Below, one piece after another: positions 5,732 to 5,835 of a DNA stretch of 5,835 bases; position 1 is the first letter of the stretch, and each line of letters starts with the position of its first letter. Below the pieces are notes generated by a model. That model made no database searches and was not told where the DNA came from. It worked only from the letters and a program-made list of their open reading frames with translations. This stretch comes from Candidatus Cloacimonadota bacterium. GTDB lineage: Bacteria; Cloacimonadota; Cloacimonadia; Cloacimonadales; TCS61. Location of the stretch: assembly GCA_030596265.1 (NCBI GenBank), contig JAUVKM010000153.1:1-5835 (forward strand), given 5' to 3'. A program made the translations under genes and the position numbers.

Positions 5732-5835
5732 CGCCGAGCGTGACACAGTAAAAGACTCGCAACAGTATCGAAGCGGAACATCGTTTAAAATTGCGTCCAC
5801 GGGGTCTCGCAAATAGACAACCCTTGACTTTATAT

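Larger units (their letters stand above)
5602..5835. other. Gene-free, higher-G+C tail with structured repeats
   Basis: Hand counting gives about 44% G+C for 5641-5835 and 47.5% for 5701-5820, well above the rest of the window. It holds two hairpins (5642-5689 and 5697-5731), an inverted 10-mer TTCCGCTTCG (5707-5716) with CGAAGCGGAA (5769-5778), and two CTCGCAA copies exactly 50 bases apart (5756 and 5806). There is no T-run terminator for the gene ending at 5601. Two minus-strand frames are open from the window edge for about 45 codons, with no start visible; both stop inside or next to the hairpins. I regard it as a non-coding repeat element, cut by the window end. Confidence 0.5.

Noticed and set aside
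5694..5734. Integron attC-like recombination site
   Set aside because: The hairpin with GGAGCGAAGCGG in its loop (minus strand) recalls attC centres, but the outer boxes do not fit RYYYAAC and GTTRRRY, and no integrase or cassette array is visible.
5690..5835. Partial minus-strand gene entering from the right edge
   Set aside because: Two frames are open together, the stops fall inside or beside hairpins, and no recognisable domain is present; kept only as a point to check.

Overview
This is an AT-rich window (about one third G+C by eye) from a Gram-negative bacterium that appears to use the type IX secretion system (T9SS). Both large genes encode exported proteins ending in a type A-like sorting domain with the core NYPNPFNPTTTI. 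That core, the parallel beta-helix protein style and the AT-rich codon use fit the FCB group, most likely Cloacimonadota (the Candidatus Cloacimonas lineage). This placement is an inference from protein style. Marinimicrobia, Ignavibacteria-like or other FCB lineages are not excluded, and there is no rRNA or housekeeping gene to settle it.

Layout: (1) 62-436, minus strand, a small orphan lipoprotein. (2) 437-946, a 510-base gene-free divergent intergenic region rich in palindromes: a perfect 16-bp hairpin at 620-655, a second hairpin at 665-683, a repeated TGTATACATTTT motif, one copy of an 18-base repeat at 713-730, and a U-rich-loop hairpin at 835-855. (3) 947-3241, plus strand, a secreted protein with an N-terminal class II glutamine amidotransferase (Ntn-hydrolase) domain, a long unrecognised middle and a T9SS sorting domain. 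(4) 3249-3298, a long palindromic intergenic repeat squeezed between the two big genes. (5) 3310-5601, plus strand, a secreted right-handed parallel beta-helix protein with a DUF1565-like segment and a T9SS sorting domain. (6) 5602-5835, a gene-free tail of clearly higher G+C with two hairpins and the inverted partner of the 713-730 repeat.

The two large genes are co-directional, 68 bases apart, and may be co-transcribed. Both products should pass the inner membrane by Sec and the outer membrane by T9SS, ending on the surface or outside the cell. Nothing shows that they act together, and neither can be given a substrate from sequence alone. The most unusual item is the class II amidotransferase fold placed behind a Sec signal and in front of a T9SS signal, because this enzyme class is normally cytoplasmic. 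No CRISPR, tRNA, rRNA or transposase gene was seen.
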